Assembly (NCBI GenBank): GCA_905221605.1
Contig: CAJNDS010002489.1
Span: forward strand, 1-64,000
Direction of reading: 5' to 3'
Source: Symbiodinium natans
Taxonomy: Eukaryota; Sar; Dinophyceae; Suessiales; Symbiodiniaceae
Length of the DNA: 64,000 nucleotides
The notes under the pieces are model-generated. The model worked only from the letters and a program-made list of their open reading frames with translations. It made no database searches and had not been told where the DNA came from. Both the position numbers and the translations under genes were made by a program. This document shows positions 10,342 to 21,882 of this stretch, piece by piece; within the stretch, counting starts at the first letter, position 1; every line of letters begins with the position of its first letter.

Positions 10342-11195
10342 AACCATCCCAAAATCCTGAGAGCTCTAGACCCTGCACTCCTGCAAACTGAAATGCGTTC
10401 CGCTGCGGCTGTCCTTCGCAAGCGTCGCTTTAAGCGCACGAACGACAATTTAAAATAGAGAGTCGGGGACTTTTAGTCTCCAAGAGCTCGCGTGGGCGTA
10501 GATGCGGTCTAGGGCTTTTGGGTTCATGGAAGCAGCTATGGTCCTGGACCTCTTGTGGAAAAATTCTCTAGCTCAAGCCCGTCGTGCGAGCGAAGCAGCA
10601 CCGAAGTGCAGCAGCTACGGGCGTCTCCCGGCATGCTGTGTTGGGGCTTAGGGTAGCTTTAGGGATCAGGGTTCAGGGTGTAGTTAAGGGGCTGTTGAAC
10701 TGGTAGCCCCTACACCCAAAACACCAGCACCCATGGCCGCGGCCCTTCGGATCGAGAATGTGAGCGCCGAAGCTTCAAATGCATGGGCGTGGGCTACTGG
10801 GCATGACATTCCAGACGTTTGTGCCAAAACTCTAAACCCTAAATCCTCTCCCTCTCTCTCTCTCTCCCAGGCATTCGAAACGTAAACCCTTAAACCCAAA
10901 AAAACTTTACATAAACTTTGCGGCTACAGGTTCGAGGGCTCTTGGAGTTTGGAGCCAGGGCCTTTTTTGAACGTCCGGCGCCCCGAGCAGGAGCCTTATG
11001 ACTTAGGTTGTCTAGGGTTGCCTGGTTACAGGGATGCAACAAAAGCTTAGGATTTGGGGTTTAGGGTTTGGGGGTTTTTGGCACACGCATTGCTGGACGA
11101 ACCAGAATGAAGGAGCAATGTTTGCTTGCCATCTTGCAAGCAGCATCCTTTTGCCCAGCTCCATGAAGTGCTAGATGGCTGCCAACACCCTGAAC

Positions 11196-11560
11196 CCTGA
11201 ACCCTAAACCCTAAACCCTAAGCCCCAAGCCCTAAACTTATTAAACCCTAAACACTAAACCCTGTTTTAACCTAGGACTGCTGAGGCTCCCTAAACCCCA
11301 AACCCCAAACCCCAAACCCTAAACCCTGAACCCCAAATCCTAAACCCTAAACCCTGACCCGTGACCAGGGCGTAAGTGGCATCTAAGGTGTGCATGCCGT
11401 ACAACCTCTGTTGGGAATGAAAGATTTACCAGCTCTCCATACCTACTCTTTGCTTCAGAACCCCCCCCCCCCCAAAAAAAAAAAAAAAAAAAACGAAAAA
11501 AAATCAGCTTGCGCCACCCTAAACCCTAAACCCTAAACCCTAGACCCTAGACCCTAAACC
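11196..11560. repeat. CCCTAAA arrays flanking a poly-C/poly-A tract
   Basis: Three short telomeric-type arrays (11196-11270, 11290-11360, 11518-11560) with single-base variants. They flank a C14-A20 tract at 11461-11510 that looks like the arm of the AACCCCCC-AAAA hairpin family seen at 26081 and 37216. Confidence 0.8.
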
Positions 11561-14500
11561 CAGGCCCCACGCCCAAAGCTGTAGCCTCCCTTCAGATCGA
11601 CTGCGACTCTGCTGGGCGAAGCAGCATTGAGAAAGGGCTCCTCGCAGAGGGTTTCAAAGCAGGTCATAGGACTCTGAAGGCTTTTAGGGCCTTTTGACGT
11701 GCTTGGGTTGGATTCGGGCTTAGGGTTTGGGTTGCCACCCGCCTGGCTGACCCCTTACCGGAGCCACTCTGCAGGGAACAGTCGAGGCAACGTTGAGACA
11801 AAAGACTCTTGACTCTCAATCCCCGGCTGCCTCCTAAACCCTCGTGACCTATCGATAAGCGCAAACACGGAATGTTTACCCTAGAATGTTGCTCATGCTA
11901 AAGATACTTTGAAGGATACTTGAAGAAGCGTGCCGGCTTCTAGGCATGCTGCAAACGAATCCAAACTGAAGACTCGATGCACCAGCAGCGCATGCACGCA
12001 TCCATTTGCCAAGTATGAAGGGCACCTTTTGAATCAGCCACCGTAACACGGAAGTGAACGGTTTCGAGCAGCAGACAGTGACTCTGAAGTCGTCCGGATG
12101 CTGTCGCACCTTTTCTTGCAGCTGGCTTCGTCATGCCGCCCAGACAGCACCACACCCTAAACATCGCTAGACCCTCTTCTATGCCATTGATGCCCTTTGA
12201 ATGCATAAGCCCAAAGCCTTAAATCCTACTCTGAACAAAAAACGCTAAACCCTGCACTACACCTAAACCCTAAATCTTCCCCTTTTTGAACCCGCGCTAC
12301 GTAACTAACCCTAGAATCGACGGCAACGCAGGATTTGTATGTAGGCGGACAGTGCTCGATGTTGGCTCAAGGTCCAGGAACTCCGGCCCCAGGGCTTTTG
12401 ATTCCTACACCTTGTATGTTGTAGAGGTGCCTGTTAGTTGAATGCAGTGTTGCCCAATCCCCTCCGCCCCCCCAAGGTATTCCTGCCCCCCCCCCCCCCC
12501 CGCCGGGTGGTTTCTTCTTGGGGTGAGTGGGTGGGGGGTTCGGTTTTGGGGCTTAGGGTATAGACTGTTGACAAGGTGATGGAACCCTACATGTTGGCGC
12601 GTCCGGACCCCCGCCCCCCCTCCGGGCTGCAACCACACTGCTCTCCTCTGCCCTACCCCCGGCTGTAGCCAGCTGCCATGCGCGGGCACGGCGCAGAGCC
12701 GCCAGACCTAAGGAGCGAAGGCGACGAGATTCTCAAAGATTCGGGTTTGTCGCCGTTTTTTGGCCAGGTGCCCCTGTCGGACGCACTGCAGGGTTGCAAC
12801 TGGGAAAGCTCATGCCAGTGCCTTTCATTATAGCAGAAAATCAGCACCTTTACTGCACCTTCGTCGAGCGATCGCCGGTCTGCTTCAGACCCGACACAAG
12901 CTTAGACAAACTCCAGACACAACAAGAACGGCCAAAGAGACCTCAACGAAACAGTTCTCTCGCGCCCGGTGCTTCCTGTCGGAGAGCTTGACCTCCGTAT
13001 ATACCCCCCACAGCACTATCATCGCAAAAGTGCCAACACAGTCCAACACAGTGCTACAAGCAATCCCAAGATTTCAGCCTCACCGACGATCCACATTGCT
13101 TGTCCACCGATTAACGTCCCTGGAATGTCTACGCGATGGCCCAATAAACACACAGTCAATTAGCTAGAGAGAGCTTCCGGAGAGACCCACCAGTACGTGC
13201 AATAAGCATCCTGCTCCTTGCCTATCCCTAGAGATGCGTAGCCCAGGTGGGAAGACTGGGATTCTCAGCCCCGATCCGCCACTGCCCCTTCAAGTCATCC
13301 AACGTAATCATAAAACGAGTTAACTCAGTTTTCAGTTCCACCTATATCAAAACAGTGCTCACCATGAGTGAAGGGCCCGAAGTCTGCCCCTAACCGATAG
13401 TTTGTGTACATGTGTCTGTTTTCCAACTCGTAGCTTATACATGTGTCTCTACCCCCATCTGCCCCGACTCTTCCAGATCCCAAACGGAACATGATCCAGT
13501 TCGACTCAAATAGGGTTTAGGGTTCAGGGTTTAGCGAGGTAGCGGACACCGATCCTACATGATAGTTACGAGGGCGGTGGCCTCATAATTCGGAGCGGAC
13601 TTCTGTCAGAATGTTCGAGGAATGTCGGCGGCAGCGAGTGGGGGTTTTGCACATAGCTTGATGCCTGCGATTGGGCCCACAAGAGTCCAGGTTGCTGCCC
13701 AGGAGCTTCATCTTACGTAGTAGATAAAATCCTTTCCTCATTTTTGGTAACCTCACCTAAGCTCCTTAGCCTTAGCAGCACCCGACGATTTGGGCCTGCG
13801 GTTTCGGTTGTGGGGGGAGGGGGGTGGAGGGTTGCAGTCGAGTGAGGGGGACGGACTATGCAACCCTGCGCTCTGTGGTCCGGAACTGGGAGTCTAGGGT
13901 TCTCAGTAGGGCTGGCCTAAGCCTAAACCCGAAACAGGTTCTAAAGCGTTCGTTCGGAAAATGGAGCCCTAGGCACTCAGACTTCGTGAGAACTTTGCGG
14001 ATGTTTGAAGAGTCCAACGCAAATGCAGTCTTTAGCCTCTGCCTAGCAGGCTCGTGGAGGTAGGGTTTAGGGTTTACGGTGAAGGTTTGTCTTTGCCACC
14101 CACCTAGCTGACCACTCTCGGACGTGCAAGGCACATAGTGGGAAAAGATGTCGAGTGCCACACAACTCAGCAGAGAAAACTCACACGAAAGCAGAGAACA
14201 GGACACCAGGCAAACGACCTGGGGTGGGTGGTTTAAGGTTCGGTTTGTTCGTGGCTTGATACTTGAAGCCTCGAGGATTACCTATGTATATTTCCATGCA
14301 GGGGTACTAGCTAGACCTAGACGTCGGATAGCTGGATTTGTAGCCCTAATACTAAACCAAGTTTAACAAACACACATAAGCCTGCTTCTCTCTACCCATG
14401 CCCCATGACCTTCAGAATGGCATGAACGAAGTCGTGTAGCCTGGGGCCTGTATTCATAGCCGAGCGACCGGATCACGATAACTGTGATGTCGTCAATGGA

Positions 14501-14838
14501 GCCCTCGAAAGACTCCTGGGGGACAACCCTAAACACTAAGCTTCAGCCCTAAACCCAGGGTGGCTTTCCCGGGCGTTCATGCCCAACGGAGCGGATTAAG
14601 GAGTGTATCCATGCATGCGTGGGGCACTTTTACAGAAACCGCATGCATGCAGCGCTGGGAGTTCCTGCAACACGGAGCATGCTATTTCAGGGAAGCTAAA
14701 CGGCACCATCAACGTAGAGCAACATCCCAGGCCTACCGAACAGCCCAAACCCTACACCCTAAGCCCCGTACCCTAAATCCTAAACCCTTTTTGCACAGGC
14801 TTGTCCCAGCGCGTCTGGTCGAGCTCATCGCCTAAACC

Positions 14839-15093
14839 CTAAACCCTAAAACCGTAGACCCTAAATCCTAAACCTCTCTTGCTATATATACATACGTAAA
14901 CCCTAATGGACACCAGGAAGTGCTCACGACCAATTCTGACATTCGGCAAGATGATGCAGTTGGCACCGTGATGGGCAAACACCTTGATGACATGGGTTAC
15001 CTGGTCACACCAGTTCCTCAAAACATGGGGGCTCGTCTCCAAAGCCTTGAGCTCAAGCCCAAGCGTAGTACTCCCTCCACCCTCCAAAGCCAA
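14839..15093 (-). pseudogene. Coding-like fragment between telomeric arrays
   Basis: The minus-strand frame reads LETSPHVLRNWCDQVTHVIK and VFAHHGANCIILPNVRIGRE with natural-looking composition and third-position C/G preference. On one side it runs straight into CCCTAAA-type repeats with no stop or splice signal of its own. It looks like a captured or decayed exon, not a complete gene. Family unknown. Confidence 0.35.
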
Positions 15094-15289
15094 CCGACAA
15101 ACCGACTTTACGGAACTTCCCCAACCTCCTTTAAATCTACAGAAAGGCGCACTCCCGTGCCCTAAACCCTAAACCCTAAACCCCAAACCCTAAACCCTAA
15201 ACCCCCCCCCAATTCTCCAACAATGCCCGTGCTCTGCCCGGCTCCTGTTGCTGCCATCGACTCTGAGCCTGGCCCGCTGGAAGAATTAA

Positions 15290-15506
15290 GGGTAGGGTTT
15301 AGGGTTTAGGGTTTAGGGTTTAGGGTTTAGGGTTCAGGGTTCAGGGTTCAGGGTTCAGGGTTCAGGGTTCAGGGTTCAGGGTTCAGGGTTCAGGGTTCAG
15401 GGTTTAGGGTTTAGGGTTCAGGGTTCAGGCTTTAGGGTTCAGGGTTCAGGGTTTAGGGTTCAGGGTTCAGGGTTCAGGGTTAGGGTTCAGGGTTCAGGTT
15501 TTAGGA
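15290..15506. repeat. TTTAGGG/TTCAGGG array
   Basis: About 30 tandem 7-mers. The left block is mostly TTTAGGG and the middle block is a run of ten or so TTCAGGG, showing local homogenisation of a variant. Confidence 0.95.
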
Positions 15507-15513
15507 ATTGCTG

Positions 15514-15588
15514 GCTGGTTCTTAGTAGGGAATCCCTTAAAGGGTATGTATAGGGTCCTAATTCCCTCATTCCATACTAAGAACCAGG
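15514..15588. mobile_element. Short hairpin element, CTGGTTCTTAGTA arms
   Basis: The left arm CTGGTTCTTAGTAGGGAAT pairs with the right arm ending ATACTAAGAACCAG. It is embedded in a telomeric array (TTTAGG on the left, TTTAGGG on the right). A related, more diverged copy is at 29566-29672. Confidence 0.7.
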
Positions 15589-16554
15589 TTTTTTTTAGGG
15601 TTTAGGGTTCAGGGTCTTCGGGTTCAGGGTTTAGAGTTCGGGGGTTGCAGGTAGTTATTAGCGACTGATTAGACACTAAGCTCCTCCACTATGATTTGGT
15701 CGTCCAGTCTCTCCGGAATCAATTGTTGTCGGGCTGACACATTTTATCTGCTCGCTAGAGGTGGTATCTTTGCTGGATTGCGTGAAGTGCTTAAAATCAT
15801 TCTCCCTTGCGAAAGAGAAAAAGGCCTTTGACTAATGCATGCCGCTCCATGCCACATGCAATATGAGGGTCACAGGCCCATGTATAAGTCAAAGAATATC
15901 CTTGAACCTAAGCCCGAAGCATTTACAGGGGACCTATGTACCTACGGCCACGAAAATAGGCAACAAGACACATTGCTCTCTGATATTGGTCGTGCTGAAA
16001 ACAAGTATGCCCGTGGCCCGTAGCCCTACTTCCACAACCCCTCAACCTGAAACGCAAAAAAGCAAACACACACACATCCAACGCTGTGGACTTTGGGCTA
16101 GCGACAACTAAAGCATCAGCTTCTGCACGTCATTGGCCGTGCGCCCCTTTCTTCCTGTCGCGGCTTGAATTCGGCGACTTTATTGGCACCAGCACCATGC
16201 TGCACTGTCGTGCAGGCCTCCCTGGGATCACGACATTACGCCGCGTGATCATGCGGCTCTGCCGCGGCCGTCCCTCGTAATGTTCTACTTCTTCGGCTGC
16301 CTCTGTTAAGCCTGGCTGCCTCTGCCCCACGTCTGTCCCACAGCGCATCACATCTGTTCGGGCAATCAGGTTTATGCGAGATCCTAAACCCAAAAGAGGA
16401 ATAAGGGCACCAGCGTACTACTTTGAACCATGGCCCTGAACCCTATAAACCCCTAAGCTACTGTTGCATCCAGGCCTCTTCGACCCCTAAGCTACTTTTC
16501 CAACCCCTATTCCTAAGCTACCAGAATCCTTAACCCTAACCCTAAAACCACCCT

Positions 16555-16655
16555 CAAACCCTCCCCAAAGGCGACCTTGGACGCCAGCCGTTCGGCGGCG
16601 CGCTGGGCATCGTCGGCGGCAAACTTTGAGACGATGGTGACCTTGGTGATTTTAC
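16555..16655 (-). pseudogene. Short coding-like fragment
   Basis: The minus frame reads ITKVTIVSKFAADDAQRAAE followed by RLASKVAFGEG, an amphipathic Ala-rich stretch with strong codon character, bounded by CCCTAAA-type sequence on the left. It is too short for a family call and is probably an exon scrap. Confidence 0.25.
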
Positions 16656-17585
16656 CTAAAATCCCTTTTTTGAAGCATGCACTAAAGTCGGCGCCAGCAC
16701 ACTGAGTGATTAATCCCGAAACCCTAAATCCTACACTGCCCTGTCGCCCTAAACTGAAGGCTGAAGGCTGGGTCCGATTCGTGCTCTGAATGAAGGGCTT
16801 TGCGCTGATGTCCGTGGTTCAGGGCTTGAGCCTCATGACTACGCCGTACAGACTGTCACTTGCAATGCCTGAGCCCCGAAAACCTTCGCCCAAATATGCG
16901 CAAGTCCAAGCCCTCACTAAACCCTACCCTAAACCCTAAACCCTAAACCCCAAACCCTAAACCACCCGAACTCCCAAACCGGCCAAGGCCGCAGCCGCCT
17001 CTTTCGGAGTCAGCACGTCCCAAACCTGGAAGCTCAGCGGCGGGGTTGGGTTTAGGGTTTAGGGTTTAGGGTGTAGGGTTTCTCCCTGAAGATCCACCAA
17101 AATGGGCAATTTTGGTCTCATACTCCCTATAAAGGGCGCTTTTGTAGGGGTTCTAGGCTGGAATGGCCCACCCGAAACCCTAGACCCAAAACCCTTATAA
17201 TCCTCATCATCCACTCTACAAAGCCTTGTTTTAGGGGTTCTGGGGTAGAACGGACCATCCTGGCACGTTGCAACTCAAAGTAGCTCGAAGGTTTTTTGGC
17301 CGCTTTCGCGCAGTCTGTGCCGGCATTTTTGCCAGGCCATCTTTCCCCGCTTTGCCTCGACAGTCGCCACTCTTCCGCCACTTCGTGGCCGAGTGGCAGC
17401 ACTGCGCCTGATACTAACTAGCAACTTTGCATTTACACACTTTCTCTCACACACATATATATATGTTATAAACGAATATATGTACATGTTTGCATTTCTT
17501 CAGAATATCGCGAACATACTGCGACGAGGACTTCTTAACATCGAGCCCCAGAGTCCACAAACATCCTTCATCCTTCCTCCCTTTC

Positions 17586-20500
17586 TTACTCGGCCAGGGG
17601 CGTGTAGAGCAGTCCGAACGCGTCCTGGCAGTCCAGCCAGCTCTCGTGCGACATGGGCTTTTCAGACATCTGTGGGAGGTCGCCAAGTACACTGAGGCGA
17701 GATGAGTGAGAATACTTGATCGTCATCTTGCGCATGGCCAATGAGCTGACGTCACTTCCACGCCGAGTTGTCCCAGAGCGAGCCAACCTTAGTTGTCCAG
17801 CAACCTGGGGGAACTAAAGGTTAACCTTTGGGATTATAACGGGATTCTATTACCCCAAAAAGGTTAAAGGTTGCCCACTCTACTACTAGGCAACTCTTCT
17901 GTGACACTCTCGCCGTCACTTTCCTCAGGGACCACAATCTTCTCAGGAGGCCGTACAACCAGCATGGGCAGCCTCAGGTGCGGAACAGCTGCTTTTCGAC
18001 CATTGAAGCAATCCTTGGTAGCCCAGTAACCATACTATATAGTAAGGGCACCTTTTTTTGGGTTGGTTACTTTGAAAAGGAACCTTGAACCCAAAAAAGT
18101 GAAAAAGGGTACCACTGGGCTACCAAGAATCCCAAAGCTCAAAGCTCTCAGATACATTCTCTGTCGCTATGTGTGGGACATCGACTTTGCAGCTTTTGAT
18201 GGGCTCTTGGCCCCCGCGAGCGCGTATGCAATGCCTCTGCACCGCCTGTGTCTCTCTCTCCTTGATCTTCCGCCAGCGATATTTTCTGGTGGTTTCCAAA
18301 GCTTGCCTGTTCGCAAGGGCCAGCTGCTCTTCCGTGAAGCTCTGTATCCACAGCCTGTGCTCCGCATGGTTCTTTAGGACGTCAAGCCAATCTTTCCTTG
18401 TGAGCTTCTGCACTGTGCAAGCAGTCTGGGCTTCGATGGTGGCAAAGCGCTTCACAGGGGCCGACTGCAAGATCGAGGGTACTCCTAACGTGCAGCCTCC
18501 GGAAAGATCTTTCAGCTTCCGCCCATCAACGTAGAGGGTCACGACGGAGGCTGAGCTAATGATGATCATGCTGTCTGCAGGATCTCCTTGACGGATGATG
18601 GTCTCTCCGACAAAGAACACCTGAGCATTGCATTTCGTGCGCAGGGTATTGAGGAAAGACTTGGAGAAGTCCTTGAAGAAGGGGTGCTCTTCCAAGGGCT
18701 CGGGAGCGAGCTCCTTGAAGCGCCTCTCAGCGATTTCGCGGAAACATTGCCGGGCATCAGGATGCTCTTCCAGCAGTGTCAGGATGGCTGAGATCGGGAT
18801 CTCGATGAGCTTGCCTTGCTGGCCCAGTAGCCATAAGATACTAAGGGCACCCTTCTGTTTTTTTTTTGGGGGTTGGTTACTTTGTAAGGGGGCCCAGAAC
18901 CCCAACAAAAAGGGCAAAGGGTACCACTGGGCCAGCAAGTTGCAGAAGCTGAGAGCTTTGATGGTGGCCAGGCGGCGCTGCATTCCAGCGAAGCCGTAGG
19001 CCCCACTGATGCCACCCACCAGGTAGCCTTACTTCTCCAAGGGGGAAAAGAAGGTTAGACTTTATTTTCCTACAAAAAATAAGGAAACCAACAAGTTTAA
19101 AGTCCAACTGTTGGGTAAGCAAGTCGCTGTCCCTCACCTCCCCCGTCCGATCGGGGCATCCCCTCAGTGCCGGCTTCGTCTGGCGATGCACTTTGGCAGA
19201 CCCGGTTTCGATGATGAGTGCGTGATCCACGTGATCCCCTTCCTCTACAATGGCCTCACCAGGGAGGCAAAACCTCACCTGCATGAAGGGTGCCACGGCT
19301 TCAATGAAGGCATCAGAGCAACCTGCAAACGGCTCATGCCGCCTGAGGACATTCAGGGAACTCCACCAGCTTAGGCCATGTCTTTTCTCCAAGCGCTCTT
19401 GGAACAGCACCACTCGCATCAAGAACGCCCGTGCGTTCTCAGGGTTGGCGGTCAGCAAAGACTTGCTCTGCTCGAAGTTCACGCAGTAAACTTCACTGAG
19501 CTCCTCTGCCACCGTTTCGACATAGCCCGATCGGTCAAAGCCGCATATGATCCTATACTCCCCTTAGAACCTCAAGAAAATTATATTTTTCAATATCCTC
19601 TTGGGTTTTACAAAACAACAACGAAAAATAATTCCCAAGGGGGATATAGGATCAGGGGGGCTTCCAGGGCCTCATCCACGGCCCTCAACCGGCCACGTGT
19701 CAGCACGACAAGGAAATCTGCATTTGGGCCGTCCAAGTTCCGAAAGAGATGCTGGCCCGGGATCAACTTGAAGCATTCCATATGCGTGATGAGCTCTTGC
19801 AGGAAGCTCTCTCCCAGATCGTCACAGAAGGGGCAATACCAGAACAAGCCCCCCCCGCGACCTCCGTTGGCTGCGTCCCTCAAAGGCCGCTGGAAAGCTG
19901 CTTGCCGGCTTCCGTAGCCGCCGTGCTTTCGAGAGTTCATGCGGTGTGCCTCAGCAACCATCACTGCTGTCTCATGCGGATGCCGGCTGAGGAGGCCAAG
20001 CAGCTTTGGTTGCGAGATGCGGAGAATCTGGCAAACTTCCTTGGCCTTGACTCGCCGTGGAGGCTCTGCGGCTGTGCGATCTCCAAGCCAGTTTACACTA
20101 CTTAAAACCTCTGGAGCCTGCACCTTATGCCGCTTTTCATTTTGGCCGTGCCCATCCATGAATAGCACCAATCCAGTTGTGGGATCCTCTGCCGAGATGA
20201 TATCGCTGCCGTGAAAGCACAGCGCAGACTCCGCGGTCTGCGCAAGATCCGACAGAAACTGCTTGGAACACTTGGAGAAGATCTCCAGGCTGTGAAGCCT
20301 GTGGATGCCACATCTTTGCCACTCACAGTACTCCGCATTTGCCAGGAGATCGAAACGCTTCTTCTCACGCGGGGCACGCGCGACCGCTTCTCTGAAGTCC
20401 TCCACTCTCAGGGATAGGATGATGCAGTCGGTCAGTGCCACGACTTGCCTGTAAAGTGCCCTTTCCTTAGCTGTCCAGTACCTAGGGGAACTAAAGGTTA

Positions 20501-21802
20501 ACCTTTGGGAGTATAAGGGGTTACCCCAAAAAGGTTAAAGGTTACCTACTCCACTACGAAGTTTCACTTTCTGTATATCCAAGGACAGCCGGCTCATTGA
20601 ACAACAAGCAGTAGGGACCGGCCTTTGCCTGAACGGTGCCTGATTCCGGTTCGAGATTTGCGAGGGTATCCGGTAAGTCATACATCTCCTCCTTCTCGTT
20701 CCCCTCGCTATCACTACCAGAGCTTGAGGAGCTCGAACTTGAAAGATCGGAGTTCTCCTCTTCATCAGACAACGTGCTGCTGCACTCGTCAGACTCTTCG
20801 AGTGTAGGATAGTCGAAGCCGGACATGGACTGTGTTGCAGCAAAGTCTTTCAGCTGTTGCAATGTTCTGGGTGACATCAAGTCCGGGCCGCTCAGCCGCC
20901 TCTGACTCTGCGCGCGCTTCTCCTCTTCGAGCTCATCGGAGAACTCCGTGCTGCCAATGGACACGTGCATCGTTTTTCTCCGCCTTCGTAGTCCAGTAAC
21001 CATGTTGTCATAAGGGTGTCCTTCTTGGGGTTCTTTATATGGGGAACCTTGAACCCAAAAAAGTGAAAAAGGTTACCGCTGGGCTACCAAGCCGCTGAAA
21101 AACCGATTCGGTATCGGTTCGAACTATTGGGCTTCCAGGCAGCGCATTGTGCGCGCGGAAGGCTTCCTTGCTCACACTTTCCACCAGAACACTTCCCACA
21201 AGCACTGCTTTGAGATACTGCCTGGAGGTTGAGGGGGACCATATCAAGCTGTGGGCCCTGGAATGCCGTATGGACACTTTCTTCAGAAGCTGCTTGGGGA
21301 AGTTCTGCCCACAATGAGAAAGCAGCAGCAACTTAGAGGCTCGTGGCCACAGGATGCGCCTCTCCTGCTGGTCGACGAACTCATCCATTAAGGGCCCAGC
21401 AGAGGCATGGATCTTGATTGTCTGCCGCAGATCTGCGGAGGGTAGGCACCATGCGATGACTGGGACTTGCAAGACTCGGATGGTGAAGGGCTGCCGGTCG
21501 CATCTGCTGAAGGCCACGGAGTCACCAAACACGCTACCGTTCTCCAAAGTGCACAATGTCTGGCCGCTCTCGACAACCTCCACAGATCCGCGTGTCAAGA
21601 TCCAGAGGTTGGAAAGGTCCGTTGCGAGCGAACCCTCATTCAAGATTACACGGCCTGCAGTCGTAAACACCAGCCGCTTGGATGCACGCGAGATACCCAA
21701 AATCACCTCCTTGCGCAAGCCTCGACAAAGAGGGTGGGCAGACAGGACCTCGAAGCTGTCTGTGTCAATCTCAGCAAACGCAGGCTCCTGGAGATCTTCC
21801 AT
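17586..21802 (-). CDS. Multi-CNB-domain protein, 8 exons
   Basis: Exons (minus order): 21096-21802, 20558-20983, 19654-20481, 19128-19552, 18944-19027, 18132-18814, 17879-18013, 17586-17804. The joined frame stays open for 1,168 residues. I see about six CNB-like folds. Fold 1 (about 15-130) has GSVFGDSVAF. Fold 2 is split by a Ser/Asp/Glu-rich insert of ~100 residues encoded by exon 2. Folds 3 and 4 are in exon 3. Fold 5 spans exons 4-6 (FCLPGEAIVEEGD, RRLATIKA). Fold 6 is in exon 6 (FFVGETIIRQGD, LGVPSIL, RFATIEA). The Glu of the canonical FGE phosphate-binding cassette is missing in each, so cyclic-nucleotide binding is doubtful. It is likely a regulatory or scaffold protein. The start is the first Met after an upstream telomeric array. 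The last splice is uncertain: a strict direct-repeat rule would end the protein at 17789 with 1,095 residues. Confidence 0.8.
17805..17878 (-). mobile_element. Introner, CNB intron 7 (borders uncertain)
   Basis: The body is homologous to intron 2 (GGCAACCTTTAACC arm and GGTTAACCTTTAG arm). The acceptor is CCCCCAG before GTTGC. A donor at AGA|GTGGGC keeps the downstream 73-codon frame open. A donor at GA|GTTGC, matching the GTTGC after the acceptor, follows the direct-repeat rule but ends the protein after five codons. Confidence 0.65.
18014..18131 (-). mobile_element. Introner, CNB intron 6 (GA-AG)
   Basis: A 118-bp intron with ends CTTGGTAGCCCAG and CTGGGCTACCAAG, an exact 13-base inverted pair, flanked by GATT direct repeats. 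A GT reading (G|GTAGCCC) breaks the frame after 13 codons, while the GA donor gives ELW-DCFNGRKAAV and a further 45 codons open. Confidence 0.85.
18815..18943 (-). mobile_element. Introner, CNB intron 5 (GC-AG)
   Basis: A 129-bp intron with ends CTTGCTGGCCCAG and CTGGGCCAGCAAG, perfectly inverted, flanked by GCAA direct repeats. The GC donor closes the frame as SFC-KLIEI. Its inner region shares GGTACC and the GGGTT arms with introns 1 and 6. Confidence 0.85.
19028..19127 (-). mobile_element. Introner, CNB intron 4 (GC-AG)
   Basis: A 100-bp intron flanked by GCGACTTG and GCTACCTG (6 of 8 match). The GC donor gives RDS-YLVGG in frame. The inner arms AACAAGTTTAAAGTCCAAC and inverted copies pair weakly. 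Confidence 0.75.
19553..19653 (-). mobile_element. Introner, CNB intron 3 (GA-AG)
   Basis: A 101-bp intron between GATCCTAT (donor side) and GATCATAT (after the acceptor), matching at 7 of 8. No GT lies where the frame needs it, but a GA donor closes the frame exactly as EAPL-IICGF. The ends CTATATCCCCC and GGGGAGTATAG are inverted. An intergenic cousin is at 50246-50370. Confidence 0.8.
20482..20557 (-). mobile_element. Introner, CNB intron 2 (GT-AG)
   Basis: A 76-bp intron with inner inverted arms GGTAACCTTTAACC and GGTTAACCTTTAG. GTAGTGGA at the donor and GTACTGGA just after the acceptor match at 7 of 8 positions. The frame closes as ETS-YWTAKE. The same element family forms the last intron at 17805-17878. 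Confidence 0.8.
20984..21095 (-). mobile_element. Introner, CNB intron 1 (GC-AG)
   Basis: A 112-bp intron whose ends are the inverted pair CTTGGTAGCCCAG and CTGGACTACGAAG. Direct repeats GCGG flank it; the upstream one forms the GC donor. Splicing CA to G restores VFQ-RRKTM in frame. Confidence 0.85.
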
Positions 21803-21882
21803 GGAGGACAGGGGTCGTATTAACCATCCAGCTCCCCTTCCGGCGGTCTCTCCTCAAATCCCTGCTTTGGCAACTGCGGCTT

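Larger units (their letters stand above)
9150..14830. other. Intergenic region with scattered telomeric repeats
   Basis: Unique-looking DNA is interrupted every few hundred bases by one to ten CCCTAAA or TTTAGGG units. ORFs (such as 12760-13167 plus and 13856-14206 minus) are short, overlap on both strands and show no domain. I support no gene here. Confidence 0.5.

Noticed and set aside
16015-16035. Possible spliced-leader-like sequence (CCCGTAGCCCTACTTCC)
   Set aside because: Only the first ~8 bases resemble the dinoflagellate leader start; no donor site follows.
18120-19019. Single 299-codon ORF as one exon of the CNB gene
   Set aside because: It reads through a perfect introner (18815-18943) that happens to lack stops; excising it restores a normal CNB fold.
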